Source: Tupaia tana
Taxonomy: Eukaryota; Chordata; Mammalia; Scandentia; Tupaiidae
Direction of reading: 5' to 3'
DNA length: 64,000 nucleotides
Assembly (NCBI GenBank): GCA_026018925.1
Contig: JAKSZU010000002.1
Location: 49,155,337-49,219,336 of the forward strand
The notes under the pieces: model-generated
What the model was told of the DNA's origin: nothing
Seen by the model: only the letters and a program-made list of their open reading frames with translations
Databases searched by the model: none
Program-made: the position numbers and the translations under genes
Part shown: one piece after another, positions 51,877-61,149 of the stretch
Position numbering within the stretch: the first letter of the stretch is position 1
Layout: each line of letters starts with the position of its first letter

Positions 51877-52424
51877 GGAACCACCAAATGGCGTAATGAT
51901 TACATCACTGGGCTCCAAAGTAGCTGAGCATGGTTCAAGTCCTGGACACAGCAGCTTTTTTTCTATTTTTTTTTTTTTCCTTTTTTGAGAGGTTTTTGCT
52001 ATAGGGCATGTGCACTCACCAGAAAGACAGAGAGAGACAGAGAGACAGAAAGCAAGAAATCACCCCCCCAGGGGGCATGGCCATGCTGCAATCCCTTCTC
52101 CTCCATTCTCCTCTAGAGATCTTGGGCATATACACACACACACGCCCGGCGTGAGTTTAAGCCACCAGGTCCAGGACTCGAATCGCAGTTGACTACATAG
52201 CCATTATGCTAATTGCTGGTCCCTGGACATAGCAACTTAAAACATGCCAGGTGTGTCTGCATGCATACCCAAAATCCCGAGAATGGAGGAGAGGAGATTG
52301 AGGCATGGCCATCCCCCCTGGGGGGGGGGGGGTGTGATTTTTCACTTTCTGTCTTTTTGTCTCTCTCTGGCAAGTGCACACACCCTATAGCAAAAATCTC
52401 TCTAAAAAAAAAAAAAAATCCATA
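51877..52424 (+). mobile_element. SINE-A host with an inverted SINE-A inside
   Basis: GGAACCACCAAATGGCGTAA to CTGGACACAGCAGCTT, then after the inserted copy AAAACATGCCAGGTGTGTCT to CCCTATAGCAAAAATCTC plus A tail. A G run of 12 lies at 52319-52332. Confidence 0.92.
51958..52223 (-). mobile_element. SINE-A, reverse, nested in SINE-A
   Basis: TSD TGGACACAGCAGCTT (51943-51957) and TGGACATAGCAACTT (52224-52238). The orientation is opposite to its host, which creates an inverted repeat. Confidence 0.93.
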
Positions 52425-52693
52425 GTCCCTCAAAATGTTCTGAGCCTCCAAATAAATGACATATACTTGGTATCTGTTGCAGCTCTGTCGGTCACTTGAA
52501 CATCTCTCCTCATGAACTTACCCTATAGTGTTGTAAAGGCTATTTCCCTCACATTGAGATCACGGTAGAAAGTAACAATACCCTTGATTACGCAAAGTTT
52601 TTTAAAAGTTTGAGCAACACCAGTGCACTATTTCCCCACAGGCCGCTATGTCTTTTCTCAGGAGGCTACAGGATATAAATTTATTTTATTTTT
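52425..52693. other. Single-copy-like DNA
   Basis: About 270 nt, no feature recognised. Confidence 0.4.
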
Positions 52694-52711
52694 TAAGAAA
52701 TTATTTATTTT

Positions 52712-53010
52712 GGGACCAGCAGTTGGTGTAATGGCTATGTCACTGGACTCCCATGTAGTCGACTGCAGATTGAGTCCTGGACCTGGTGGCTTAAACTCAT
52801 GCCAGGCGCGTGTGCGTGCGGGCCCAAGATCCCGAGAGGAGAATGGAGGAGAAGGGATTGTGGCATGGCCACTCCCTGGGTAGGTGATTCCTCACTTTCT
52901 GTCTCTCTGTCTCTGTCTTTCTGGCAAGTGCACATGCCCTATAGCAAAAACCTCTCCAAAATAAGTTAATTAATTAATTAATTAAAGTTAAATGAAATAA
53001 TTATTTTTAA
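52712..53010 (+). mobile_element. SINE-A with a SINE-B tail
   Basis: A normal SINE-A ends CCCTATAGCAAAAACCTCTC, then continues AATTAATTAATTAATTAAAG, TTAAATGAAATAATTATTTT as in SINE-B. Flanks AAGAAATTATTTATTT and AAGAAATTATCTATTT are the TSD, so body and tail came in together. Confidence 0.85.
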
Positions 53011-53025
53011 AAAAGAAATTATCTA

Positions 53026-53196
53026 TTTAATTTCATTTGTTACTATTATTGTTTCAGTTTTCTATAGGGCAGGTGCACTCACCAGAGAGAGAGAGAGGGA
53101 AAGTGAGAAAGCAAGCCACCAGGTCTGGGATTCAAACCACGGTCTGCCATGTGGGAATCCAGTACTTTTACCACCATGCCACCTGCTGGCACCCCA
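53026..53196 (-). mobile_element. A/B hybrid SINE, reverse
   Basis: After a SINE-B-type tail (TATTTAATTTCATTTGTTAC) it shows the SINE-A end TTTTCTATAGGGCAGGTGCA, then the SINE-B body AAGCAAGCCACCAGGTCTGG and head ATGCCACCTGCTGGC. Confidence 0.75.
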
Positions 53197-53223
53197 AGAT
53201 ATAACTTTCAAAGAAGATAAAGG

Positions 53224-53419
53224 AGGGCCAGCCCAATAGTGTAGCTGTTAAACCCTTCACATAGGGAACTGGATCCCACAAGTTGGACCACGGTTCAAGT
53301 CCTGGCTAGGCAGTTTGAAAAAGACACCAGAAGCATGTGCTCATATGCCCCAACACCCCAACAGCCTGGACAAACGAGGAAGACTTTCCAGTATGATCAC
53401 GCCTCCCCGGAGGAGTTCT

Positions 53420-53451
<32 letters not shown>

Positions 53452-53466
53452 TGCAATTAAAAAGAC
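53224..53466 (+). mobile_element. SINE-C with (TC)n
   Basis: GGGCCAGCCCAATAGTGTAG head, AAAAAGACACCAGAAGCATG, ATGATCACGCCTCCCCGGAG, TC run (53417-53445), end GCCCTCTTGCAATTAAAAAG. Confidence 0.87.
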
Positions 53467-54029
53467 AAAAAGAAGAAGAAGGTAAAGGAAGGGAAATAAA
53501 ACGGCGAAGGGTTACTGACCACTCCCTTGCCACACGCCCTCTGTCCTCTTTCCAAATGCTCCTCGTGAGATCGCTGCCTTTGTCAGCATCAGTCTCATTA
53601 AAAGGTACCGAGTGTCTTCTGCCATGCGCAATGCTATTCCCAGCTAAGGAATGAACATCAGCCAAGGCAGACTTCAAATTAGAGAGCTTGAAAGCATTAG
53701 CTGCCAGGTGCTTCACCAGCCGAACAAACAAGGGTGATTTGAAAATCAATGTCAATCATTTCTAGCCATTTCCTAAAAAATTACCTCCCAACTGCACACT
53801 GCTTGGTGTTCTGGAAAGTGGGGCATTGTGTTGTACTCTGCTCTGTTCTGCCAGTGAAATGCTCACACCTGCAGCCCCCTCACCCTCGAGGGCTCCTGAG
53901 CTTGAGTGTCTGCACGTCCTTTGGTTGGTGTCCTTCTGCTCTGCGTGGCTCCCTGCCTGCTCTGTCCCCAAGCATCCTTGGCGCTCCTTCCACCATTGTT
54001 TCCTTCTTTGTAATCCCCAAACTGGGCTC

Positions 54030-54036
<7 letters not shown>
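53467..54036. other. Single-copy-like DNA, possible conserved element
   Basis: Between 53580 and 53760 the sequence is balanced and free of repeats (GAACATCAGCCAAGGCAGAC, AGAGCTTGAAAGCATTAGCT, GGTGCTTCACCAGCCGAACA). A reverse frame is open through it (53306-53755), partly inside the SINE. It has no known domain. A conserved non-coding element or an exon is possible, but unproven. Confidence 0.35.
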
Positions 54037-54065
<29 letters not shown>

Positions 54066-54186
54066 GTGGTAGGATGAAAAAGCAAAGTACAGGGGCTGGC
54101 AGGTGGCGTGGTGGATAAGGGCACTGGACTCCCACATGGCCGACCACAGTTCAAATCTCGGAGCTGGTGGCTTGCTTTCTCACGTT

Positions 54187-54226
<40 letters not shown>

Positions 54227-54506
54227 GTCTTTCTGGTAAAATTAAAAAATAAAATGAATGAATAAATAAAATTAAATAAATAATTCTTAAAAAAAAAAAA
54301 AAAAAAAAAAGCAAAGCACCCTCCACAGGGTCTTATCAAGCTGCAATATCCCTTCTCCAGCCCTCCAACTTGTCAGGAACTTGGGTTCTCCCATGTGCTT
54401 GGTGTGTTTTCAGGCCGACCTAGAGCCTTAACCTACCATTGGCCATCTGGCTTCCAGCAGGGCACCCAGTACACGACTGGCCACACCAACTAGGGTGGGC
54501 CCCAGC
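54037..54506 (-). mobile_element. SINE-D host, reverse, split by SINE-B
   Basis: Poly-T tail (54037-54064), GGTGGTAGGATGAAAAAGCA, then after the inserted SINE-B GCACCCTCCACAGGGTCTTA, ATCCCTTCTCCAGCCCTCCA, CAGGGCACCCAGTACACGAC, CACCAACTAGGGTGGGC. Confidence 0.8.
54091..54304 (+). mobile_element. SINE-B nested in SINE-D
   Basis: Flanks AAAAAGCAAAGTAC (54077-54090) and AAAAAGCAAAGCAC (54306-54319). Head GGGGCTGGCAGGTGGCGTGG, TC run, tail AAATAATTCTTAAAA plus a long A run. Confidence 0.92.
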
Positions 54507-54510
54507 TGGT

Positions 54511-54778
54511 TTCTAAAGGGCACTAATCTCTGTGTTCTTTTCCCCCAAAGAATATTACCATTGTTGATAAAAATGTATGTATTTGTCTCCATTTTTTCTT
54601 ATAATTATAGAATCTCAGAATTGGAATAGAGGAAGTGACAGTTTTTACCCTTCCTGCAATAGTTCCCCAGGTTGTGATGACAGGGGTGTTTGAACAAGCC
54701 CAGCGATAGAGAACTTACTGCTTCCCAAGGCAGCCCAGTTCCTTTTTATACCATGTCAACTAATAACAGTGTGTTCTT
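54511..54778. other. No recognised element
   Basis: About 270 nt, with an MIR-like impression (ATTATAGAATCTCAGAATTG) that I could not extend. Confidence 0.35.
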
Positions 54779-55036
54779 CAGACCAACAGGTGACATGACA
54801 GGTAAGGCACTGAACTCCCATATGGTCAACCACAGTTCTAATCCTGGACCTCGTGGCTTGAAAATCACCCTATGTATGTGTGTGTACATGCCCAAAATCC
54901 TAGAAGGAGAATGGGGGAGAAGGGATTGCAGCATGGCCAACCCCCAAAGGGGTGACTTGTCATTTTCCCCTCTCTCTGTCTCTCCCTGGCAACCACATGC
55001 ACCCTATAGCAAAAGCTCAAAAAAAAAAAAAAAAAG
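54779..55036 (+). mobile_element. SINE-A
   Basis: AGACCAACAGGTGACATGAC head (shortened near the A box), TGCCCAAAATCCTAGAAGGA, GCACCCTATAGCAAAAGCTC end. Confidence 0.88.
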
Positions 55037-55337
55037 AAAGTGTCTCCTTTGTGGCTTCTGTGATTATTTATTAGTTAGGAACTACACAGAAGCACAGTTT
55101 ACCCTCCTATGTAGTTCTCTTCTCACACACAGACTAGAAAAAATTTTCAAGATTTGTTAGATATTTAAAAATTTTATTATTAGCATAATCCAAAAATACT
55201 ATAATGTGCCATGGATCTAAAATGAACAAAGTTGTGCGTATGCGTTTGTAAGATCAAGTTATTTGGGTAATTCTTAATTTTTTTTATATTAGTAATAGTA
55301 CCAAATGGTTCAAAATTCAAAGAGAATAAAAGGTCTT

Positions 55338-55583
55338 ACAAGGCCAACCCTAGAGCTTGGAGGTTAAGGGAATTAGATCCTACAGAGCCAACCACAGCTC
55401 AAATTCCTGCCCTAGCAGTTTGAAAAACATCAGGTATATGTGTGTGCATTCCCGAATTCCAATAGAATAGAGAAATGGAGAAGGGATTGTGACATGACCA
55501 CACCCCATTGAGGGTTTCTTTCTCTCTCACTGTCAAGTGCACACACCCTCTGGCCATTGAAAAAAGAGAGAAAGAAAGACAAT
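55338..55583 (+). mobile_element. SINE-C in L1
   Basis: AGGCCAACCCTAGAGCTTGG head, CAGTTTGAAAAACATCAGGT, GACCACACCCCATTGAGGGT, end CCCTCTGGCCATTGAAAAAA. Confidence 0.88.
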
Positions 55584-55598
55584 AAAAAGGCATACAGT

Positions 55599-55870
55599 GG
55601 GACCAGCAGTTGGCATAGTGGCTATGTCGCTCTGAACTCCCCATGTAGCCGACTGCAGTTTGAGTCCTGGCTTAAACTCACGCCGGGCGTGTGTGTGTGC
55701 ATGCCCAAGACCCCGAGAGGAGACTGGAGGAGAAGGGATTGTGGCATGACCATCCCCCCTGGGGAGTGATTTCTCGCTTTCTGTCTCTCTGTCTCTCTCT
55801 GTCTTTCTGGTGAGCGCACACGCCCTATAGCAAAACCTCTCTCTAAAAAAAAAAAAAAAAAAAAAAAAGA
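55599..55870 (+). mobile_element. SINE-A in L1
   Basis: TSD GGCATACAGT at 55589-55598 and 55871-55880. Partial loss after the B box (TTGAGTCCTGGCTTAAACTC). Confidence 0.93.
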
Positions 55871-56069
55871 GGCATACAGTAAAAAGGTTTCTTAGTTCTG
55901 CTATTCATTCATAATTTCTCCCCATCTCCATTTCAAACAGGGAGCCATTGTTACTCATTTCCTGTGTATTCTTTCAGATATTTTTATACGGATAACAAAA
56001 ATGTGTTATGCTGACCTTTTCATATAATTGAAGCACTCCATGTTTCCTGTTCTGCAACTTTTTTCTTTT

Positions 56070-56257
56070 TTTATAAGAATTATTTTATTTAACTTTATTT
56101 ATTTATCTATTTTTAAATTTGATTCTGAGGGACAGAGTGAGAGAGAAAGAGAAAGAGAGAGGGAAAGTGAGAAAGTAAGCCGCCAGGCCTGGGACTCAAA
56201 CCGCAGTCGGCCATGTGGGTGTCCAGCGCCCTTAACCACCATGCCACCTGTTGGTCC
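56070..56257 (-). mobile_element. SINE-B in L1, reverse
   Basis: Flanks TCTGCAACTTTTTT and TCTGTAACTTTTTT are the TSD. Head ATGCCACCTGTTGGTCCC. Confidence 0.92.
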
Positions 56258-56503
56258 CTCTGTAACTTTTTTTTAATGCTCTGGGTCAAAAATCTCTCCA
56301 TATCAGGACATAGGAAATGTCTTACTTCTTTTTCATAGCTATACAATATTCCATAGTACAGAGATTTAGCCAGCCTACTGTGGGTAGACATATATGCTAC
56401 TTCTTGTTTTTGCTACTATAAGAAGTAAAATAACTAACATTATCTAGACATCGCTTTGCCTATACCTAGCTGTCTCTATAGACTTACCTCCAAATTTAGT
56501 TGC

Positions 56504-56748
56504 TGAAGCCAGGCAGTGGCACAGTGGTGGCACAACTGGATGCACACAGGAAAAGTCCTGGGCTCGCATCAAGGACCTCCCCAAGCATAAGGCACATGCA
56601 CATGATCCAGGCCACCTGAGACTGGGGAGTCTGCAGTGCAAAGATTTTGGAGGAATATCGGTCCATCTGTACTTTCTCTTTTTCTCATAAAAGAAAAAAT
56701 TAGTTTTATAAAAATAAAGTGAGCTGCTACATCAAAAAAAAAAAAAAA
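56504..56748 (+). mobile_element. SINE-D in L1
   Basis: CCAGGCAGTGGCACAGTGGT head, CACATGATCCAGGCCACCTG, end TCTCTTTTTCTCATAAAAGA and an A-rich tail. Confidence 0.78.
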
Positions 56749-56948
56749 GATATGCATTTCAAATTTTGAAAAGTATTGCCAAATTGCTCTCCATAGATAC
56801 TGTGCCAATTTATAGTCTACCAACCTAGTGTTTTAGCAAATATCTGGATTTTGGCCTATCTAAAATGTTAAAAAAAGGTATTGCAGTATAATTTAAACTT
56901 GTATGTCTCCTATTATAAACGCTGTGAGCCTTCCTTCCTTTCTTTCTT

Positions 56949-57150
56949 TTTGGTTTTAGAGTTTTGCTATAGTGTATGTGCACTCACCAGAGAGAGACAG
57001 AGAGAGATGAAAAGTGAGAAATCAGCCCCCAGGCTAGATGGCCATGCCGCAATCCCTTCTGCTTTCAGGATTTGGGGCACACGTGTACATGCGAGGTCTG
57101 GGACTTGAGGGATCCAGCTACCTTAAGTTCCACACTACCTGCTGGCCCAA
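56949..57150 (-). mobile_element. SINE-A/C in L1, reverse, deleted inside
   Basis: AGAGTTTTGCTATAGTGTAT, CAGCCCCCAGGCTAGATGGC, then GTACATGCGAGGTCTGGGAC with a piece missing, head CACACTACCTGCTGGCCC. Confidence 0.85.
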
Positions 57151-57314
57151 AACTTTTCTTTAAAAATACTTTTAAACTATTTGTATTTCCTTGTCTGTGG
57201 ATTCTAGTCATAGCATTGTCCCACCCTTCTTTTGGGTGGTTGCTTATTTTTCTTATTGATTTGTAGAAACTACACATTAAGGAGGTTATCTGTGGCATGA
57301 GTTGAAAATAGTTT

Positions 57315-57512
57315 AATCTTTTTTAAAAAATTATTTATTTGTTTGTAATGTTTTTATTTTTTCTGTTTGCTATAGAGCATGTGTGCTCACCCAAGAGAGA
57401 GAGAAGACAGAGGGAACGTGAGAAAGCAAAGTCCATCAAGTCTGGGACTCGAAGTGTGGTCAGCATGCGGGTGTCCAGTGACTTAACCACCATGCCACCT
57501 GCTTGCCCCAAA
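57315..57512 (-). mobile_element. A/B hybrid SINE in L1, reverse
   Basis: SINE-A-like TGTTTGCTATAGAGCATGTG, joined to the SINE-B body AAGTCTGGGACTCGAAGTGT and head ATGCCACCTGCTTGCCCC, with a SINE-B-like tail. Confidence 0.75.
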
Positions 57513-57592
57513 TCTATCCTTTTTAGACACTTTCATTTAATAGCTAGAGACATTTTGCCCTGTTTTGAAATGCTAGAATAATTTTCTATGTG

Positions 57593-57838
57593 GGGGCCAG
57601 CAGGTGACATGGTGGTTAAGGTGCTAGACTTCTACACGGGCAACCAATGTTCAAATCCCAGTTTGGTGGCTTGAAAATCATGCCGGCATGTGAGGATGTG
57701 TGCCCAAAATCACAAGAGGAGAATGGAAGAGAAGGGACTGCAGCACAGTCATCCCCTGGTGGGGGATTTCTCACGTTCTCTCTCTGTCTCTCTGGCAAGC
57801 ACACACTTTATGACAAAAACCATAAAAAATAATAACAA
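57593..57838 (+). mobile_element. SINE-A
   Basis: GGGGGCCAGCAGGTGACATG head, TTCAAATCCCAGTTTGG, GTGCCCAAAATCACAAGAGG, ACTTTATGACAAAAACCATA end. Confidence 0.9.
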
Positions 57839-57859
57839 TTTTCCATTTTTTTCCCAATT

Positions 57860-58078
57860 TTTAAAGCGTACCTATTTACTTCCTTCAAGAGTGAGCGAGA
57901 CAGAGACCAATAGCACTTCAAACAGGGTCCCGCTGCAACAATCCCCCCCAACTTCAACCAGCCCCAGACTGTGGACACGCATGTGCCCTAAATACTTAGG
58001 GAGGTCTTGAGATGCAAACCCGGAGCCCCTCCATGGGGGGGGGGTGGGGGGGGGTTTGAGAGTGTCCCATCTTACTGC
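57860..58078 (-). mobile_element. SINE-D, reverse
   Basis: CCTTCAAGAGTGAGCGAGAC, GCACTTCAAACAGGGTCCCG, AGGTCTTGAGATGCAAACCC, then a G run (58036-58055). Confidence 0.72.
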
Positions 58079-58111
58079 TGCAGCAACATCTCGCCCCTCT
58101 GTTTTTTTCTT

Positions 58112-58289
58112 TTTTTTAATTTTTAAAAATTATTTATTTAATTTTATTTGTTTATTAATATCCTTCATTTTGACCAAAAAGAAAAAGAGAAAGAGAGTGA
58201 GAAAGCAAGCTTTCAGGTCTGGGACTCGAACCATGGTCGGCCATGTGGGAATCTATTACCTTAACCACCACACCACCTGTTGGCTCCTA
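58112..58289 (-). mobile_element. SINE-B, reverse
   Basis: AAATTATTTATTTAATTTTA tail, TTTTGACCAAAAAGAAAAAG, GGGACTCGAACCATGGTCGG (B box kept), head ACACCACCTGTTGGCTCC. Flanks ACCCCTCTGTTTT and GCCCCTCTGTTTT are the TSD. Confidence 0.93.
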
Positions 58290-58454
58290 CCCCTCTGTTT
58301 TGTTTTGTTTTGTTTTTTAATCTTCTAAATCTGAGCTTTTTAAAGAGGTGTGAGTATGGATAGAAAAGTATTTTCTTCTACTCCGTTGTCACAAACTCTT
58401 AGCTGACAATTATACCGCTTCTGTAAACTTCATTTAAACTCTTACAACATAGAA

Positions 58455-58668
58455 TGGGGCAAATAAACTATGACTCAAGGGCCAAATTTGCCTCACAGCC
58501 TATTTTTGTAGATAACACGGTTCTGGGACACAGCTGTGGCCACTCGCTCACTTAGCGCTGCCTTTGCACCTTATCAAGTAGAGCTGGCCATGCAGCAGAG
58601 ATGGTTCGACCTTCCAAACCTAAGACATTTCACTTTCTGACCCATGCAAAAAAAGTTGCCAACTCCCA
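58455..58668 (-). mobile_element. hAT-Charlie-like element, reverse
   Basis: GGGGCAAATAAACTATGACT, GGGCCAAATTTGCCTCACAG, GGGACACAGCTGTGGCCACT, CAAAAAAAGTTGCCAACTCC. This is the same family as 41739-41947 in the opposite direction. Confidence 0.8.
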
Positions 58669-58790
58669 ATACGGAAGAAGTACAGAGAGAAGAGGAACAA
58701 GAAGAGAAGGAAAAGGGGTGGAAGAGGAAAAAATAAAACTCAGAGAAGAAAGAAGGAAGAGAGGACAAGGAAGAAGGGAAAGAAGATGTT
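58669..58790 (+). repeat. Purine-rich tract
   Basis: About 120 nt of almost only A and G (for example AAGAAGAGAAGGAAAAGGGG and AGGACAAGGAAGAAGGGAAA), with few pyrimidines. It begins right at the end of the hAT element. Confidence 0.9.
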
Positions 58791-58969
58791 GTGAAAAGAA
58801 ATTGTATTATCGGCATAAACTGTGCAGAGGAAAAAAATATTCATTAGGGGAGGGAAAATATTGAACCAAGATTGTGGGCTTACTTTCCTCTTTGACAGCC
58901 TTTTCTCTTGGTAGGACCTAAGGTATTTTGCTTTGGTTTTATATATACTGAGATCCACTTTACAAAAAC

Positions 58970-59003
<34 letters not shown>

Positions 59004-59465
59004 CCTCTCCCATTTTTTTCTGCTCAGCAGCCCAAAAGTCCCTACAGAGGGTCCAAGTTACATGTTTATTCATGTGTTTGATGAGGTGAGGCCTGGTCAC
59101 AGGGGACCCCTTGGAATGGGGATAGCTGGGGTTCTTTTTTTTATCACATCCCTTTGGGATATTATGGGGCACCACCTTTCAAATCTCCTCTCCTATAGGA
59201 CTAACAAGAAACCCTTCTAAACGGGCTTTTATTATTTTTCTGAATATATTGTAACAGGACCCCAAGGATTTTTTTTCCCCAGAAAGTATAGTGTTCCTTC
59301 CTTCTAAACATGAAACAAAGGAATTCCCACTCCGGAGTCTCAGTGGGTTACACCAGCCTTTTAATGGTCCAGCTGTTTTCCCTTCTTTTCCCGTACACTG
59401 CAGTTTTCTACGAGTTGCAGATCTCATTAGGCCTTTTCCAGTCCTCCCGAGCATGGTTCTCCTTA
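58791..59465. other. No recognised element
   Basis: About 670 nt, with an (AAAAC)n run at 58967-59000. No exon or repeat identified. Confidence 0.4.
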
Positions 59466-59624
59466 AAAAAAAAAACTTCTTTATTCATTCATTTAATTTA
59501 ATTGGAACAGAGAGAGAGAGAGAAGGAAAGTGAGAAAGCAAGCCACCAGGTCCAGGACTTGAACTGTGGTCGGCCACGTGGGAGTGTCCAGCACCTTAAC
59601 CACCATGCCACATTCTGGTCCCTG
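59466..59624 (-). mobile_element. SINE-B, reverse
   Basis: TTCATTTAATTTAATTGGAA, AAGCAAGCCACCAGGTCCAG, head ATGCCACATTCTGGTCCC. Flanks GGTTCTCCTT and GGTTTTCCTT are likely the TSD. Confidence 0.9.
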
Positions 59625-59689
59625 GTTTTCCTTTTTTGAAGCAGTTATAAAGTACCCACTGTTTTTAAATTTAACGTGGAGTTTTAATT

Positions 59690-59938
59690 TTTCTTAATTT
59701 TTGTTGTTTACTATAGGGTGAAATCACTTGCAAGAGAGAGGCAGGGGTGCAGGTGAGAAATCACCCCCCAGGAGGGATGGCCACACCACAATCCCTTCTC
59801 CTCCATAACCTTGTCAGGATTTTGGGCACACAGGCACAAGTGCCACACGTGATTCTCAAGCTGCCAGTCCAGGACTTGAACTGTACAGTCAGCCACATGG
59901 GATCCAGCTGCCCTAATCTCCATGTCATCTCCTGGCCC
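59690..59938 (-). mobile_element. SINE-A/C, reverse
   Basis: TTTACTATAGGGTGAAATCA, AATCACCCCCCAGGAGGGAT, TTGAACTGTACAGTCAGCCA, head CATGTCATCTCCTGGCCC. Confidence 0.87.
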
Positions 59939-59959
59939 TTATTTTTCTTAATTTAAATA

Positions 59960-60093
59960 ATTGTATTTATGTATTAGCTTGCCAGAAGGCACATATACTC
60001 ACCAGAGATAGAGAGAGGAAGAGAAAAAGCACCCTCTGGGGGATGATTTCTCAATTTCCCTCTCACTATCTCCCTTCCTCTTCAGTGCTGGTC
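59960..60093. mobile_element. SINE fragment joined head-on with its own complement
   Basis: Up to AAAAAGCACCCTCTGGGGGA the sequence is reverse SINE-A/C. From TGATTTCTCAATTTCCCTCT on it is forward SINE-A, ending CAGTGCTGGTCCC. This suggests a fold-back or recombination between opposite copies. Confidence 0.65.
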
Positions 60094-60127
60094 CCACGCC
60101 CATAAATTATTAAAATACTAGAAATAG

Positions 60128-60306
60128 GGGACCAGCGAGTGGCGAGGTGGTTAAGGCACTGGACATTCCCACATGGCAGACAGTGGTTTGGGCCCCAGAC
60201 CTGGTGGCTTGCTTTCTCACTTTCTTTCTGTGTCTCTCTCTCTGGTCAAATTAAAAATAAATGAATTAATAAATAAAGTTAAATAAATAATTCTTTTTTC
60301 AAAAAT
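60128..60306 (+). mobile_element. SINE-B, first step of a staircase
   Basis: TSD AAAATACTAGAAATAG at 60112-60127 and 60307-60322, identical. Head GGGGACCAGCGAGTGGCGAG. Confidence 0.94.
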
Positions 60307-60322
60307 AAAATACTAGAAATAG

Positions 60323-60553
60323 AGGCCAGCAGTTGGTGCGATGGTTAAGGTGCTGGACTCCTATATGGCGGACCATGGTTCAAGCCCTGGAGCCAGCAGA
60401 TTGAAGATCACATCTGGTATGTATAGTGCATGCCTGGAATTCCAAGAGGAGAGTAGAAGAGAAGGGTTTGCTGTGTGGCCCCCTGGGGGGTAATTTCTCA
60501 CTTTCCCTTTCTCTGACTCTCTGACGAGCACACACACCCTATGGAAAAAAATT
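60323..60553 (+). mobile_element. SINE-A, second step
   Basis: Left flank AAAATACTAGAAATAG (60307-60322), right flank AAAATACTAGAAATA (60554-60568). The TSD is the one already made by the previous SINE, copied again. Confidence 0.94.
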
Positions 60554-60604
60554 AAAATACTAGAAATAAACATTGTGTGTAAAAAAATGTATACTTTTTA
60601 AAAA

Positions 60605-60776
60605 GAAAAGATTTATTTTATTTAACTTTATTTATTAATTTACTTTAATTTGACCAGAGAGGGAAAGAGTGAGAGAGAGAGAATGAGAAAGCAAGCCACC
60701 AGGTGCAGGACTCAAACTGCGGTTAGGCATGTGGGAGTCCAGTGCCCTTAACCACCATGCCACCTGCCAGCCCTTA
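60605..60776 (-). mobile_element. SINE-B, reverse
   Basis: AAAGAAAAGATTTATTTTAT tail, AATTTGACCAGAGAGGGAAA, head ATGCCACCTGCCAGCCC. Flanks TATACTTTTT at 60591-60600 and 60775-60784. Confidence 0.92.
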
Positions 60777-60784
60777 TACTTTTT

Positions 60785-61035
60785 TTTTTTTGGAGAGGTT
60801 TTTTCGCTATAAGGGCGCGTGCACTCGTCAGACAGACAGAGAGAGACATAGAGACAGAAAGCGAGAAATCACCCCCCAGGGGGGATGGTCACGCCGCAAT
60901 CCCTTCTCCTCCATTCTCCTCTTGGGATCTTGGGCACACACGCCCGGCGTGAGTTTTAAGCCGAGTCCGGGACACAAACCACAGTCGACTACGTGGGAGT
61001 CCAGCGACATAGCCATTAAGCTAACTGCTGGTTCC
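60785..61035 (-). mobile_element. SINE-A, reverse
   Basis: TSD CCAGCCCTTATACTTTTT (18 nt) at 60767-60784 and 61036-61053, identical and including the head end of the previous SINE-B. Order of events is certain. Confidence 0.95.
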
Positions 61036-61054
61036 CCAGCCCTTATACTTTTTA

Positions 61055-61145
61055 AAACACCTTTACATACACAACTGTATTTCATCCTCAGGACAATCAA
61101 ATGAGTATGACTATATCCATTTTATAGATAGTGACATTGAGTTGC
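61055..61145 (-). mobile_element. MIR-like relic, reverse
   Basis: CACCTTTACATACACAACTG, TATTTCATCCTCAGGACAAT, ATCCATTTTATAGATAGTGA, CATTGAGTTGCAG. Confidence 0.68.
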
Positions 61146-61149
61146 AGAT

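Larger units (their letters stand above)
55278..57592 (-). mobile_element. L1M-type LINE-1 3' end, reverse, cut by six SINEs
   Basis: Reversed L1 3' UTR and ORF2 end: CAAATGGTTCAAAATTCAAA, TGTGTATTCTTTCAGATATT, CATAGCTATACAATATTCCA, ATTGCCAAATTGCTCTCCAT, GCAGTATAATTTAAACTTGT, CTATTTGTATTTCCTTGTCT, TTTCTTATTGATTTGTAGAA, then TCTGTGGCATGAGTTGAAAA. Colinear despite the insertions at 55338, 55599, 56070, 56504, 56949 and 57315. Confidence 0.87.

Noticed and set aside
53306..53755. 149-codon reverse frame as an exon
   Set aside because: Half of it lies inside a SINE-C with a TC run. The other half is repeat-free and may be conserved, but nothing shows that it is coding.
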